A stretch of DNA of 20,301 nt from AC-69 sp044867345 (GTDB taxonomy: Bacteria > Actinomycetota > UBA4738 > HRBIN12), in assembly GCA_044867345.1 (NCBI GenBank), contig JBIOUU010000088.1, positions 1-20,301 on the forward strand. Direction: 5' to 3'. Positions 5,507-16,115 of the stretch are shown one piece after another. How positions within the stretch are numbered: the first letter of the stretch is position 1; each line of letters opens with the position of its first letter. Position numbers and translations under genes: made by a program. The notes beneath the pieces were generated by a model. That model did not search any database. It was not told the origin of the DNA and was given only the letters and a program-made list of their open reading frames with translations.

Positions 5507-7344
5507 TCCGCCATCACCTTCAGGATCTCCTGCTCCAGGTCCTCGGCGAAGATCGGGAGGCCCTGCACCTTCGCGTGGCTCTTCGCGTCCACCAGGAACC
5601 GGCCTCGGATGAGGAGCGCGAGCTGTCCCGAGTTCATCTCGGGGATCAGCACGTTGGGATACCGCCGGACCACCTCTTCGATGTTGGACGGGAATGGGTT
5701 GAGGTGGAACAGGTGGGCCGTGGCCACCTTCTTCCCCTGGTCGCGGACCCGCCGGGCCGCCGCCCGGATGGTCCCCCAGGTCGAGCCCCACCCCAATACC
5801 AGGAGCGTCGCGTCGCCGTCGGGATCATCCACCTCGAGCGCCGGGACGTCCTTGGCGATCCCCGCCACCTTGGCCGCTCGCAGCTCCGTCATCCGCTCGT
5901 GGTTCTCGGGCTCGTAGCTGATGTCGCCGGTTCCATCCTCTTTCTCCAGGCCGCCGATCCGATGGCGAAGGCCCGGCGTTCCGGGGATGGCCCACGGCCG
6001 AGCCAGGTTCTCGTCACGGAGGTACGGCAGGAACTCCGTCCCCGCGTTCGGCCCGGTGGCGAACCCCGGGTCGATCGTGGGTAGCGTGTCGGCGTCGGGG
6101 ATGAGCCACGGCTCGGAGGAATTCGAGAGGAACGTGTCCGAGAGCAGGATCACCGGTGTCCGGTACTTCACCGCGATCCGAACCGCCTCGATCGCCGCGT
6201 CGAAGCAATGGGACGGCGAGGAGGAGGCCACGATCGGCATCGGCGACTCCCCGTGTCGTCCGTACATGGCCAGCAACAGGTCGGCGGCCTCGGTCTTCGT
6301 CGGCATCCCGGTCGAGGGCCCGGCCCGCTGGACGTCGACGATCACCATGGGGAGCTCGAGGGCGACCGCCAGCCCGATGGTCTCGGCCTTCAGGTCCATG
6401 CCCGGGCCTGAGGTGCCGGTGACCCCAAGCTGCCCCACGAATGCCGCCCCCAGCGCCACGTTGGCCGCGGCGATCTCGTCCTCGGCCTGGAGCGTGCGTA
6501 CACCGAAGTTCTTGAGCCGCGACAGCTCGTGCAGCAACTCCGAGGCCGGCGTGATCGGGTAGCTCGCGTAGAACAGCGACAGACCGCTCCGCTGGCTCGC
6601 GGCCACCAGGCCGAGCGCCAGGGCCTGCGCTCCTGAGACGTTCCGATAGGTGCCGGGCTTGGCCGGAGCCGGCTTCACCTGGTAGGAATGGGCGAACAGC
6701 TCGGTGGTCTCGCCGAAGTTGTAGCCGGCCTTGAACGCGGCCACGTTCGCGTCGTAGACCTGCGGCTTGTCGCCGAACTTCTTGTGCAGCCAGTTCAGCG
6801 TGACGTCGATGGGCCGGCCGTACATCCAGGACACGAGACCCAAGGCGAACATGTTCTTCGACCGCTCGGCCTCCTTGCGGGTCAGGCCGAGCTCCTCGAC
6901 GGCCCGCACCGTGATCGAGGTCATGGGGACCTTGTAGACCTGGTACCCCTCGAGGGTGCCGTCCTCCAGGGGGTTGGAGGGGAATCCGGCCTTCTCCACG
7001 TTCCGCTGGACGAACGCGTCCTCGTTCACGATGACCGTCCCGCCCTTCTGGAGCAGGTTCAGGTCGGCCTTCAGGGCCGCCGGGTTCATCGCCACCAGGA
7101 CGTTCGGGTGGTCGCCGGGGGTGGTGATGTCCTCCGAGGCGAACTGGATCTGGAAGGCCGACACCCCGTGGACGGTGCCTGCCGGGGCCCTGATCTCGGC
7201 CGGGAAGTCGGGGAGTGTCGCCAGGTCGTTCCCCAGGACGGCCGTGGCATTGGTGAACCGGTCGCCGGTCAACTGCATGCCGTCACCCGAGTCACCGGCG
7301 AACCGGATGACGATCCGGTCTTTCTCTTCGACGTCCTTCGGCAT
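5503..7344 (-). CDS. korA: 2-oxoacid (2-oxoglutarate-type):ferredoxin oxidoreductase, fused gamma-alpha subunit
   Basis: The 613-residue product joins the gamma domain (residues ~10-190, starting IRFAGDSGDGMQLTGDRF) to the alpha domain (from ~225, with SYPITPASELLHELS and DVQRAGPSTGMPTKTEAADL). The Y-P-I-T-P and G-P-S-T-G-x-P-T motifs are classic for the alpha subunit. This two-gene gamma-alpha plus beta layout is that of actinobacterial KorAB, which serves an oxygen-tolerant TCA-cycle step in mycobacteria. ATG 7344 was chosen because the family sequence begins a few residues later. ATG 7398 would add an Arg/Pro-rich stretch and lies only two bases after a -10-like TACGCT. korB follows with a four-base overlap, so the subunits are co-translated. 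2-oxoglutarate is inferred from similarity to KorA; pyruvate cannot be excluded. Confidence 0.93.
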   Translation of the reverse strand: MPKDVEEKDRIVIRFAGDSGDGMQLTGDRFTNATAVLGNDLATLPDFPAEIRAPAGTVHGVSAFQIQFASEDITTPGDHPNVLVAMNPAALKADLNLLQKGGTVIVNEDAFVQRNVEKAGFPSNPLEDGTLEGYQVYKVPMTSITVRAVEELGLTRKEAERSKNMFALGLVSWMYGRPIDVTLNWLHKKFGDKPQVYDANVAAFKAGYNFGETTELFAHSYQVKPAPAKPGTYRNVSGAQALALGLVAASQRSGLSLFYASYPITPASELLHELSRLKNFGVRTLQAEDEIAAANVALGAAFVGQLGVTGTSGPGMDLKAETIGLAVALELPMVIVDVQRAGPSTGMPTKTEAADLLLAMYGRHGESPMPIVASSSPSHCFDAAIEAVRIAVKYRTPVILLSDTFLSNSSEPWLIPDADTLPTIDPGFATGPNAGTEFLPYLRDENLARPWAIPGTPGLRHRIGGLEKEDGTGDISYEPENHERMTELRAAKVAGIAKDVPALEVDDPDGDATLLVLGWGSTWGTIRAAARRVRDQGKKVATAHLFHLNPFPSNIEEVVRRYPNVLIPEMNSGQLALLIRGRFLVDAKSHAKVQGLPIFAEDLEQEILKVMAE

Positions 7345-7400
7345 CTGCCCTGGCCGGGCGTCGCCCGGCCGCCTCCTCAGGGTTTCGGGGGTTCGCATCT

Positions 7401-7406
7401 AGCGTA
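7401..7406 (-). promoter_or_regulatory. -10 box TACGCT upstream of korA
   Basis: On the minus strand TACGCT lies about 55 bases before the preferred korA start, with a weak CTGTTG 17 bases further upstream. It would give a leader of about 50 bases. The 187-base gap between korA and the divergent stress gene must hold both promoters. Confidence 0.25.
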
Positions 7407-7479
7407 GCGCGCGACGGCCGAACCAACAGCCGCATCACCCCGCTTCGTGCCCGTGCCGTTCACATCGCGCCGGACGCGC

Positions 7480-7485
7480 TAGGCT
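7480..7485 (+). promoter_or_regulatory. -10 box TAGGCT for the Usp-Rieske gene
   Basis: TAGGCT lies 46 bases before GTG 7532. The same hexamer stands before the cyclic-nucleotide-binding gene (9610-9615) and the DUF1003 gene (15217-15222), also with 30-46 base leaders that carry ribosome sites. Confidence 0.35.
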
Positions 7486-7531
7486 CCCGGAGCCCGATTG
7501 CGTCGCCCACTGGACTTCAGGAGGACCTACC

Positions 7532-8560
7532 GTGGCCTACAAGCGCATCGTCCTGGCGACCGACGGCTCGGCCTTCGCCGAGAGCGCCGAGCACGTGGCC
7601 GCCACGTTGGCCCGGGCCTCGAAGGCCAGGGAGCTGCTGATCGTCCATACGTACGAGCGTCCGGACCGGGCGCAAGCCGCCATCGAGCGGGCCGAGGCCG
7701 CCGCCAGGGCCGAGGGGCTGCAGCCCGAGGTGGTCCTCCGCGACGGGGCGCCGGCCGAGGACATCGTGGAGGTGGCCGACGTACGGGAGGCCGACCTGAT
7801 CGTCCTGGGGAGCCGGGGGCTCTCCCTCGGCGAGCAGATCATGGGCAGCGTGGCTGCCAAAGTGTCGCGCCATGCGCCGTGCGACGTCCTCCTGGTGCGG
7901 GAACGGCCCGTCGAGCAGCGCGAGGAGGGGGCGATCCCGTACGCCAGGATGCTCGTGGCCACCGATGGCTCCTCTACCGCGGATCGGGCCGCCAGGAAGG
8001 GCTATGCCCTGGCCAGCCGGCTCGGCGCGTCGGTGACGCTGGCGTTCGTTGGGCATCCGAAGACCGGCGAGCTGATCCTCCAGGACACCGCGGCCACGAT
8101 CGGTGAGGGAGCCCCGCCGGCCACCATGCTGATCCTCCAGGGGGACCCGGCGGAGGCCATCATGGATGCGGCGGCGCGCGAGGGATTGGACCTCATCGTG
8201 GTGGGCAACCGGGGGTTGACCGGGGCCAAGGGACTGTTCCTGGCCTCGGTCCCCAAGAAGGTCTCGGAATACGCCCCGTGCGACGTGCTGATCGCGCGCA
8301 CCGTGGCCCAGAGCCTCTCGGAGATCGGCAAGGGCGAGGGAGGGATCCTGGCTACCGGGGACCACAAGGTGGCCGTGTACCGCGACGAGAAAGGCGTCGT
8401 CCACGCGCTCTCGGCCAAGTGCACCCACATGGGCTGCACGGTGAAGTGGAACCCATCGGAACGGACGTGGGATTGTCCGTGCCACGGGTCTCGCTTCTCG
8501 CCTTCCGGCCGGGTGGTGAACGGACCCGCCGCCAAGCCGCTCGAGCCCACCGACGTGTAG
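7532..8560 (+). CDS. Tandem universal stress protein fused to a Rieske [2Fe-2S] domain
   Basis: The 342-residue protein has three domains. Residues ~1-130 are a UspA domain (YKRIVLATDGSAFAES; nucleotide loop GSRGLSLGEQIMGS). Residues ~138-275 are a second UspA domain (ARMLVATDGSS; GNRGLTGAKGLFLAS, with the last Gly changed to Ala). Residues ~280-342 are a Rieske domain. The Rieske ligands are C297 and H299 (CTHMGC) and C315 and H318 (CPCHGS), with C302 and C317 placed for the disulfide of high-potential, cytochrome bc-type Rieske centres. No signal peptide or membrane segment is seen, so it is probably cytoplasmic. The start GTG follows AGGAGG by seven bases. Usp domains commonly bind ATP or cAMP; the Rieske part would carry one electron. 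A role linking stress or nucleotide signals to redox chemistry is inference. It diverges from korA. Confidence 0.9.
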   Translation: MAYKRIVLATDGSAFAESAEHVAATLARASKARELLIVHTYERPDRAQAAIERAEAAARAEGLQPEVVLRDGAPAEDIVEVADVREADLIVLGSRGLSLGEQIMGSVAAKVSRHAPCDVLLVRERPVEQREEGAIPYARMLVATDGSSTADRAARKGYALASRLGASVTLAFVGHPKTGELILQDTAATIGEGAPPATMLILQGDPAEAIMDAAAREGLDLIVVGNRGLTGAKGLFLASVPKKVSEYAPCDVLIARTVAQSLSEIGKGEGGILATGDHKVAVYRDEKGVVHALSAKCTHMGCTVKWNPSERTWDCPCHGSRFSPSGRVVNGPAAKPLEPTDV

Positions 8561-8572
8561 CTCCGCCCGGCG

Positions 8573-9055
8573 TCAGAACGGCTTGAAGATCATCAGGTAC
8601 GCGATGAACACGAGCGCGGCGAAGCCGAACGCCGCGCTCGCCAGCGAGAGCCCCGAACCCAGCATGGCCGCGAGCTCTTCGTCGCTCCGCCGAGGAACGC
8701 CCGAGGGCCGGATCTCGACAGCCTCCTTCAGCCGCTGGTAGTAGGGCCGGACCACGATCGACATCTCCGCACTGACGGCCACCAGGATCCCGAGCGAGAC
8801 CCAGAACCAGGCCTGGTGGGTATAGATCCCGCTCTGGACCCCCGCCACGATGCCGAACACGGTGAGCCAGGCGAGCGAGACGTACATCCCCCGCACCGAC
8901 GAGCCCGAGAACTGGAGGAGCTCGGCGATCCTCGTTCGGTCTCGCTCCGTTCTGAGCCGGAGGGCCACGATCATCGACACGCCGTGGTACATGACGAACG
9001 CGAGCACGCCGAGGACGTGCAGCAGCTTCCACCAGTTGTACGCGATCGCCACCAT
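8573..9055 (-). CDS. Four-helix membrane protein of unknown function
   Basis: The 160-residue product has four hydrophobic stretches, near residues 9-30 (LLHVLGVLAFVMYHGVSMIV), 55-73, 81-101 (WFWVSLGILVAVSAEMSIVV) and 134-158. Loops are Arg-rich (RLRTERDRTR), suggesting cytoplasmic placement. Two histidines in the first helix, about ten residues apart, recall heme- or metal-binding bundles such as DUF2269/CopD-like proteins, but no family was assigned. ATG 9055 shares its A with the stop of the cyclic-nucleotide-binding gene (TGATG), so the pair is translationally coupled and probably acts together. The frame is open far upstream, but the extra sequence is only the other-frame shadow of that gene. 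It converges with the Usp-Rieske gene, leaving 12 bases between stops. Confidence 0.75.
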   Translation of the reverse strand: MVAIAYNWWKLLHVLGVLAFVMYHGVSMIVALRLRTERDRTRIAELLQFSGSSVRGMYVSLAWLTVFGIVAGVQSGIYTHQAWFWVSLGILVAVSAEMSIVVRPYYQRLKEAVEIRPSGVPRRSDEELAAMLGSGLSLASAAFGFAALVFIAYLMIFKPF

Positions 9056-9579
9056 CAGTAGGTCGGTGGCCGCTCGGCTTGACGGAGCCGGCCGGCCAAC
9101 ACTGGAAGCATCCTGGCCGAGACGCCGGGTTCCTCGGCGAGCAGTCGATCGAACGCCCGCTTGAAGATCCGGATGCACAGCATCGGGGTTGCGGCCACCA
9201 CCGACGCCGTGCGCTCGCCGCCGTCCAGGAGCGCCAGCTCTCCGAAGAAGTCGCCCGGTCCGAGCGTGGTCAGGGTTCGCTTCCCCCTGGTCACCCGGGC
9301 CTTCCCCTCCACGATGGCGAAGAAGGCTCCTCCCCGCATCCCCTCGGCGACGATCGCCTCCCCGCTCCGGAACTCCACCTGGTCGGCCCGGTCGGCCAGC
9401 GCCCGGAGGTGGCGCCGGGACAGGCCGGCGAACAGCGGGACCCGGGCCAGGAGGTCCATCCCCTGCTTGCCCAATGGCCGGTCGGATCTCGCCTGTCCCG
9501 ACGCGGGTCGTGACCCGGAACCAGCGGACGAGAGCGAGGGCGGCACTAGCCCGGCCAGCGAATCGAGCGCGTCCTTCAT
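9055..9579 (-). CDS. Cyclic-nucleotide-binding (CNB) domain protein
   Basis: In this 174-residue protein residues ~1-40 are a Ser/Pro-rich, probably flexible leader. Residues ~42-160 form a CNB domain: LLARVPLFAGLSRRHLRALA, EGMRGGAFFAIVEGKARVTR, and the phosphate-binding cassette GDFFGELALLDGGERTASV, which has the G-E-L and R-T-A residues expected to hold the cyclic phosphate and ribose. There is no DNA-binding winged helix, kinase or channel part, so it is a sensor that must act through a partner. The obvious candidate is the membrane protein whose start overlaps its stop. A GGGAGAGG ribosome site lies five bases before the ATG at 9579. Ligand (cAMP or another) is not determinable from sequence. 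Confidence 0.87.
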   Translation of the reverse strand: MKDALDSLAGLVPPSLSSAGSGSRPASGQARSDRPLGKQGMDLLARVPLFAGLSRRHLRALADRADQVEFRSGEAIVAEGMRGGAFFAIVEGKARVTRGKRTLTTLGPGDFFGELALLDGGERTASVVAATPMLCIRIFKRAFDRLLAEEPGVSARMLPVLAGRLRQAERPPTY

Positions 9580-9609
9580 CGGCCTCTCCCGGCTCCCGGT
9601 CGAGCCGCG

Positions 9610-9615
9610 AGCCTA
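9610..9615 (-). promoter_or_regulatory. -10 box TAGGCT for the CNB/membrane protein pair
   Basis: TAGGCT on the minus strand, 30 bases before ATG 9579, would give a leader of about 24 bases with the ribosome site in it. No clear -35 was seen. Confidence 0.35.
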
Positions 9616-9686
9616 TCGCAGGCGTCGGGACCTCGGGACGGGCCAGACCTGCGCGATCGATCTGACCGAGGGTCACAGGGCTGCGC

Positions 9687-9692
9687 TAGCAT
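9687..9692 (+). promoter_or_regulatory. -10 box TAGCAT for metH (leaderless)
   Basis: TAGCAT ends six bases before ATG 9699, so transcription would begin at or next to the start codon. A possible -35, CTGACC (9662-9667), is 19 bases upstream. This leaves no room for a cobalamin or SAM riboswitch in a leader. Confidence 0.45.
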
Positions 9693-9698
9693 TGCCCG

Positions 9699-13361
<3,663 letters not shown>

Positions 13362-13384
13362 GCCTACCGCCCGAGAACGGCTGG

Positions 13385-13390
13385 TACCGT
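13385..13390 (+). promoter_or_regulatory. -10 box TACCGT for the aminotransferase (leaderless)
   Basis: TACCGT ends eight bases before ATG 13399, within the 37-base gap after metH. It would allow expression independent of metH. Confidence 0.35.
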
Positions 13391-13398
13391 GATGCGCC

Positions 13399-14649
13399 AT
13401 GGGCCGGTTCTGGCATTCCTTCGCCGACATGTCCGCGATCCAGGAACGGGGGGAGTTCGTCCTCGATCGTGGCGAGGGCGTGCACGTGTGGGACGAGGAC
13501 GGACGCCGGTACATCGATGCCACCGCCGGACTGTGGTACTGCAACGTCGGGTACGGCCGGGACGAGATCGCCGTTGCCGCCGCGGCACAGCTCCGCCGGC
13601 TGTCCGCCTACTCGACCTTCGGTGACGTCTCGAACCGGCCGGCCATCGAGCTCGCCGAGCGCGTGGCCGACGTCTCGCCGGACCCCGATTCCCGCGTGTT
13701 CTTCACCAGCGGCGGCTCGGACTCCATCGACACGGCGGCCAAGATGGCCCGCCGGTACTGGCAGCTCCTGGGCCAGACCGACCGCACGATGTTCATCACA
13801 CGGGAGAGCGCGTACCACGGCATGCACGTCGCCGGCACCAGCCTGGCCGGCATCGAGGCCAACGCCGCTGGGTACGGACCGTTCGTCCGTGACGTCTCGA
13901 GGGTGCCGTGGGATTCACCGGATGCGCTCCGCGACGCCATCGACGCCGCGACCCCGGAGCGCGTGGCCGCCTTCTTCTGCGAGCCGGTCATCGGGGCGGG
14001 CGGTGTCTTCGCGCCGCCGGAGGGCTACCTCGAGCGGGTCCGGTCGATCTGCCGCGACGCCGGCGTCCTCTTCGTGGCCGACGAGGTCATCACCGGCTTC
14101 GGGCGGATGGGCGACTGGTTCGCCAGCAACCGCTGGAAGCTCGAACCCGACCTCATCACCTGTGCCAAGGGCATCACCAGCGGCTACCTGCCGATGGGCG
14201 CCGTCGTCGCTTCGCCTCGCGTGGCCGAGCCATTCTGGAACGGGACCGCCGGGCTGTGGCGGCACGGGTACACCTACTCCGGCCACGCCACGGTGGCGGC
14301 CGTAGCCATGGCCAACCTCGACATCCTCGAGCGCGAGACGCTTCCGAAACGCGCGTTGGAGCTGGAAACCGATCTTGCCGACGCGCTGACGCCGCTCGCG
14401 GGTCACCCGATGGTCGAGGAGGTCCGGGCCGGCACCGGTGTGCTCGCGGCGGTGCAACTGCCCACCCAGGCCATCGCGGAGGACTCCACCCTCCCCGCGC
14501 GCGCCGTTCGGGCATGCCGGGAGGCCGGCGTCATGACCAGGACCCTCGCAACGGGGGGGCTCCAGGTCTCGCCGGCGCTGGTGATCGACCGGGCCGAGCT
14601 GAAGGAGCTCGGCGACGGGATCCGCGCCGCCCTCGACTCGCTGATCTAG
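13399..14649 (+). CDS. Class III (omega-amino acid type) PLP-dependent aminotransferase
   Basis: The 416-residue protein has the full fold-type I class III layout: an early W-x-x-D-G-x-x-Y-I-D segment (VWDEDGRRYIDATAGLWYCN), the phosphate-binding TSGGSDSIDTAAKMAR, YHGMHVAG, the PLP-contact ADEVITGFGRMGDWF, and the Schiff-base lysine K257 (CAKGITSGYLPMG). Substrates of this group include beta-alanine, taurine, putrescine and other omega-amines with pyruvate or 2-oxoglutarate as acceptor; sequence alone does not settle which. It lies 37 bases after metH with its own -10 box, so shared function with methionine synthesis is not implied. Its stop overlaps that of the convergent DUF1003 gene in CTAG (14646-14649). 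Confidence 0.93.
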   Translation: MGRFWHSFADMSAIQERGEFVLDRGEGVHVWDEDGRRYIDATAGLWYCNVGYGRDEIAVAAAAQLRRLSAYSTFGDVSNRPAIELAERVADVSPDPDSRVFFTSGGSDSIDTAAKMARRYWQLLGQTDRTMFITRESAYHGMHVAGTSLAGIEANAAGYGPFVRDVSRVPWDSPDALRDAIDAATPERVAAFFCEPVIGAGGVFAPPEGYLERVRSICRDAGVLFVADEVITGFGRMGDWFASNRWKLEPDLITCAKGITSGYLPMGAVVASPRVAEPFWNGTAGLWRHGYTYSGHATVAAVAMANLDILERETLPKRALELETDLADALTPLAGHPMVEEVRAGTGVLAAVQLPTQAIAEDSTLPARAVRACREAGVMTRTLATGGLQVSPALVIDRAELKELGDGIRAALDSLI

Positions 14650-15179
14650 CCCGGTGGGGCGGACCCCGATCCCATCGCCACGACCTGATGGATCTCCTTG
14701 GTGAGCTCGTGGACCTGCTTCGTGAGGTCCGTGTTCGCCTCGAGCAGCCCGCTGAGCGTGATGAGCATCTCCTCGCCCTTCTGAGCCTCGACGTAGTGAT
14801 GCCCCGCCAGCGCCTCGTCGCGAGCCGCGGCCCGATACTGGCTCATCATGATGATCGGGGCCTGGAGGCCGGCGAGGGCCGACAGCACCAGGTTGAGCGC
14901 GATGAACGGGTAGGGATCGAACTGCTTGTGGTGCAGCAATCGAGCCAGGAACACGGTGTTCAGCACCATCCAGGCGAGGATCAGCCCAAGGAACACGAAG
15001 ATGAACGGCCAGGATCCGCCGAACTTGGCGACGGCGTCGGCGACGCGCTCCCCGAACGTACGATCCTCGTGGACCTCCTTCACCGCCGGGTTTCGATGAT
15101 CGTGGCGTTCGGACCACGGAAAGGCAGACCGCCGCCGTCGCGACCTCCGCACCGTCTGGATCGACGCGCTCGTTTCCAC
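14646..15179 (-). CDS. DUF1003 family membrane protein
   Basis: The 177-residue product starts at GTG 15179, five bases after AGGAGG. A basic, Ser/Arg-rich N-terminus (~1-40) precedes two transmembrane helices, at ~57-80 (WPFIFVFLGLILAWMVLNTV) and ~93-113 (ALNLVLSALAGLQAPIIMMS), separated by the FDPYPFI loop typical of DUF1003. The C-terminal ~55 residues (EEMLITLSGLLEANTDLTKQ, then VHELTKEIHQVV) look like a cytoplasmic coiled coil that could drive oligomerisation. The family is widespread and of unknown function. TAGGCT at 15217-15222 probably serves as its -10 box. Confidence 0.9.
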   Translation of the reverse strand: METSASIQTVRRSRRRRSAFPWSERHDHRNPAVKEVHEDRTFGERVADAVAKFGGSWPFIFVFLGLILAWMVLNTVFLARLLHHKQFDPYPFIALNLVLSALAGLQAPIIMMSQYRAAARDEALAGHHYVEAQKGEEMLITLSGLLEANTDLTKQVHELTKEIHQVVAMGSGSAPPG

Positions 15180-15216
15180 ATCCGCCTCCTCACCAGGTGG
15201 GTAGACAGCGAAGGCG

Positions 15217-15222
15217 AGCCTA
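15217..15222 (-). promoter_or_regulatory. -10 box TAGGCT for the DUF1003 gene
   Basis: TAGGCT on the minus strand lies 37 bases before GTG 15179, in the 60-base gap downstream of erpA. No convincing -35 was seen. Confidence 0.3.
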
Positions 15223-15239
15223 CGACGTGCCAGGCGGTC

Positions 15240-15560
15240 CTAGTGGAAGGAGTGGCCGCAGGCGCAGGAGCCCTGCGCGGCGGGGTTGTCGATGGTGAAC
15301 CCCGACGCCTCCAGGCTGTCCACGAAGTCGATCGTGGCCTGCGACAGGTATGGGGCGCTCATCTTGTCCACGACCAGCCGGACGCCGAATTGGTCCGCGG
15401 TGACATCCTTGTCGGATAGCTGGTCATCCAGGTACATGGCGTAGCGGAGGCCTGAGCACCCGCCCGGCTGGACGGCCACGCGGAGCGAGATGTCGGCCCG
15501 GCCCTCCTCCTCGAGGAGCTCCTTCACCTTGCCGGCTGCGGTCTGGGTCAGCTGGATCAT
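15240..15560 (-). CDS. erpA: HesB/IscA-type Fe-S cluster carrier (ErpA-like)
   Basis: The 106-residue protein carries assembled iron-sulfur clusters to target enzymes in the cytoplasm. The three conserved cysteines are present: C35 (PGGCSG), C99 and C101 (GSCACGHSFH). Length and the start MIQLTQTAAGKVKELL are typical of A-type carriers, and actinobacteria usually carry one such ErpA-like protein. Start ATG 15560 follows CGGAGG by about five bases. The window itself holds Fe-S clients (KorAB and the Rieske fusion), though nothing shows they are co-regulated. It stands alone with its own probable promoter at 15609-15614. Confidence 0.92.
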   Translation of the reverse strand: MIQLTQTAAGKVKELLEEEGRADISLRVAVQPGGCSGLRYAMYLDDQLSDKDVTADQFGVRLVVDKMSAPYLSQATIDFVDSLEASGFTIDNPAAQGSCACGHSFH

Positions 15561-15608
15561 CGGTCCTCCGGTCGGTCCTGCTCCGTGCCTGCGGCCCTTG
15601 CCCGGACC

Positions 15609-15614
15609 ATTCTA
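15609..15614 (-). promoter_or_regulatory. -10 box TAGAAT for erpA
   Basis: TAGAAT on the minus strand matches the consensus at five of six bases and lies 48 bases before ATG 15560, leaving a leader of about 40 bases that holds the ribosome site. Confidence 0.45.
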
Positions 15615-15638
15615 GCGGGTCGATGCGACGTTCCGGCC

Positions 15639-16115
15639 CTACGTGCTTTCCTCCCTGAGGTCCGCAGGGTCGGCCCCGGTCGCGGCCCGAAGCTCCTCCG
15701 CGGTCGTCCGGAACACCGAGTCGGGGGTGCCCGCGGCCGCCCAGATCTCCTCGTAGCCGAAGAGGTCCTGGTCGATGAACCCCGAAAGCCGCCCGGGGTA
15801 GCCGAACGGGGGCGTGCCCCCGATGGCATACCCGGTGGCGGCCCGGACCTCGTCGGCGCTCGCCCGCCTGGCCTCCGCCGCCGCCGCCAGCTTCGCCAAC
15901 TTCGCGGTATCCACGCGGTTGGCTCCCGACGTGAGCGCGAGCACCGGGCGGCCGTCGGCCATGAACACGAGCGACTTCACGATCTGTCCGATGTCGCATC
16001 GAAGGGCGCGAGCGGCGTCGGCCGCAGTCTTCGTCCCTTCGGGGAACCGGCGAACCTCCACCTCGTGCCCGAGCACCTCAGCGGCTTCCAGGAACCGGCC
16101 GACCGCGCCGCTCAT
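15639..16115 (-). CDS. ybaK: YbaK/EbsC-family (Cys-tRNA(Pro)-type) deacylase-like protein
   Basis: The 158-residue protein belongs to the family of trans-editing domains that hydrolyse mischarged aminoacyl-tRNA. It has EGTKTAADAARALRCDIGQI followed by VKSLVF, whose lysine is a conserved catalytic-site residue, and the substrate-site loop GGTPPFGYPG. A serine occupies the usual position after LALT (LALTSGANRVD). The precise tRNA substrate is not predictable; several family subtypes exist. Start ATG 16115 gives an ATGA overlap with the stop of the glycerate kinase gene, so translation is coupled. The frame continues upstream, but only as Arg/Gly-rich shadow of the kinase. Confidence 0.88.
   Translation of the reverse strand: MSGAVGRFLEAAEVLGHEVEVRRFPEGTKTAADAARALRCDIGQIVKSLVFMADGRPVLALTSGANRVDTAKLAKLAAAAEARRASADEVRAATGYAIGGTPPFGYPGRLSGFIDQDLFGYEEIWAAAGTPDSVFRTTAEELRAATGADPADLREEST

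Noticed and set aside
5507..5791. An N-terminal extension of korB
   Set aside because: It overlaps korA in another frame, is Gly/Arg/Pro-rich, and KorB proteins begin near ATG 5506.
7345..7398. ATG 7398 as the korA start
   Set aside because: It adds 18 residues (Arg/Pro-rich) without family similarity and lies only two bases after a -10-like box, too close for either leaderless or normal initiation. It remains possible if that box is not used.
8573..9676. A 367-residue version of the membrane protein
   Set aside because: The extra N-terminal part is an out-of-frame reading of the CNB-domain gene and beyond; ATG 9055 overlaps the CNB stop and begins just before the first membrane helix.
9580..9698. 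Cobalamin riboswitch before metH
   Set aside because: The 119-base gap must also hold the promoter of the divergent gene, no B12-box-like motif was recognised, and a -10 box directly precedes the start codon.
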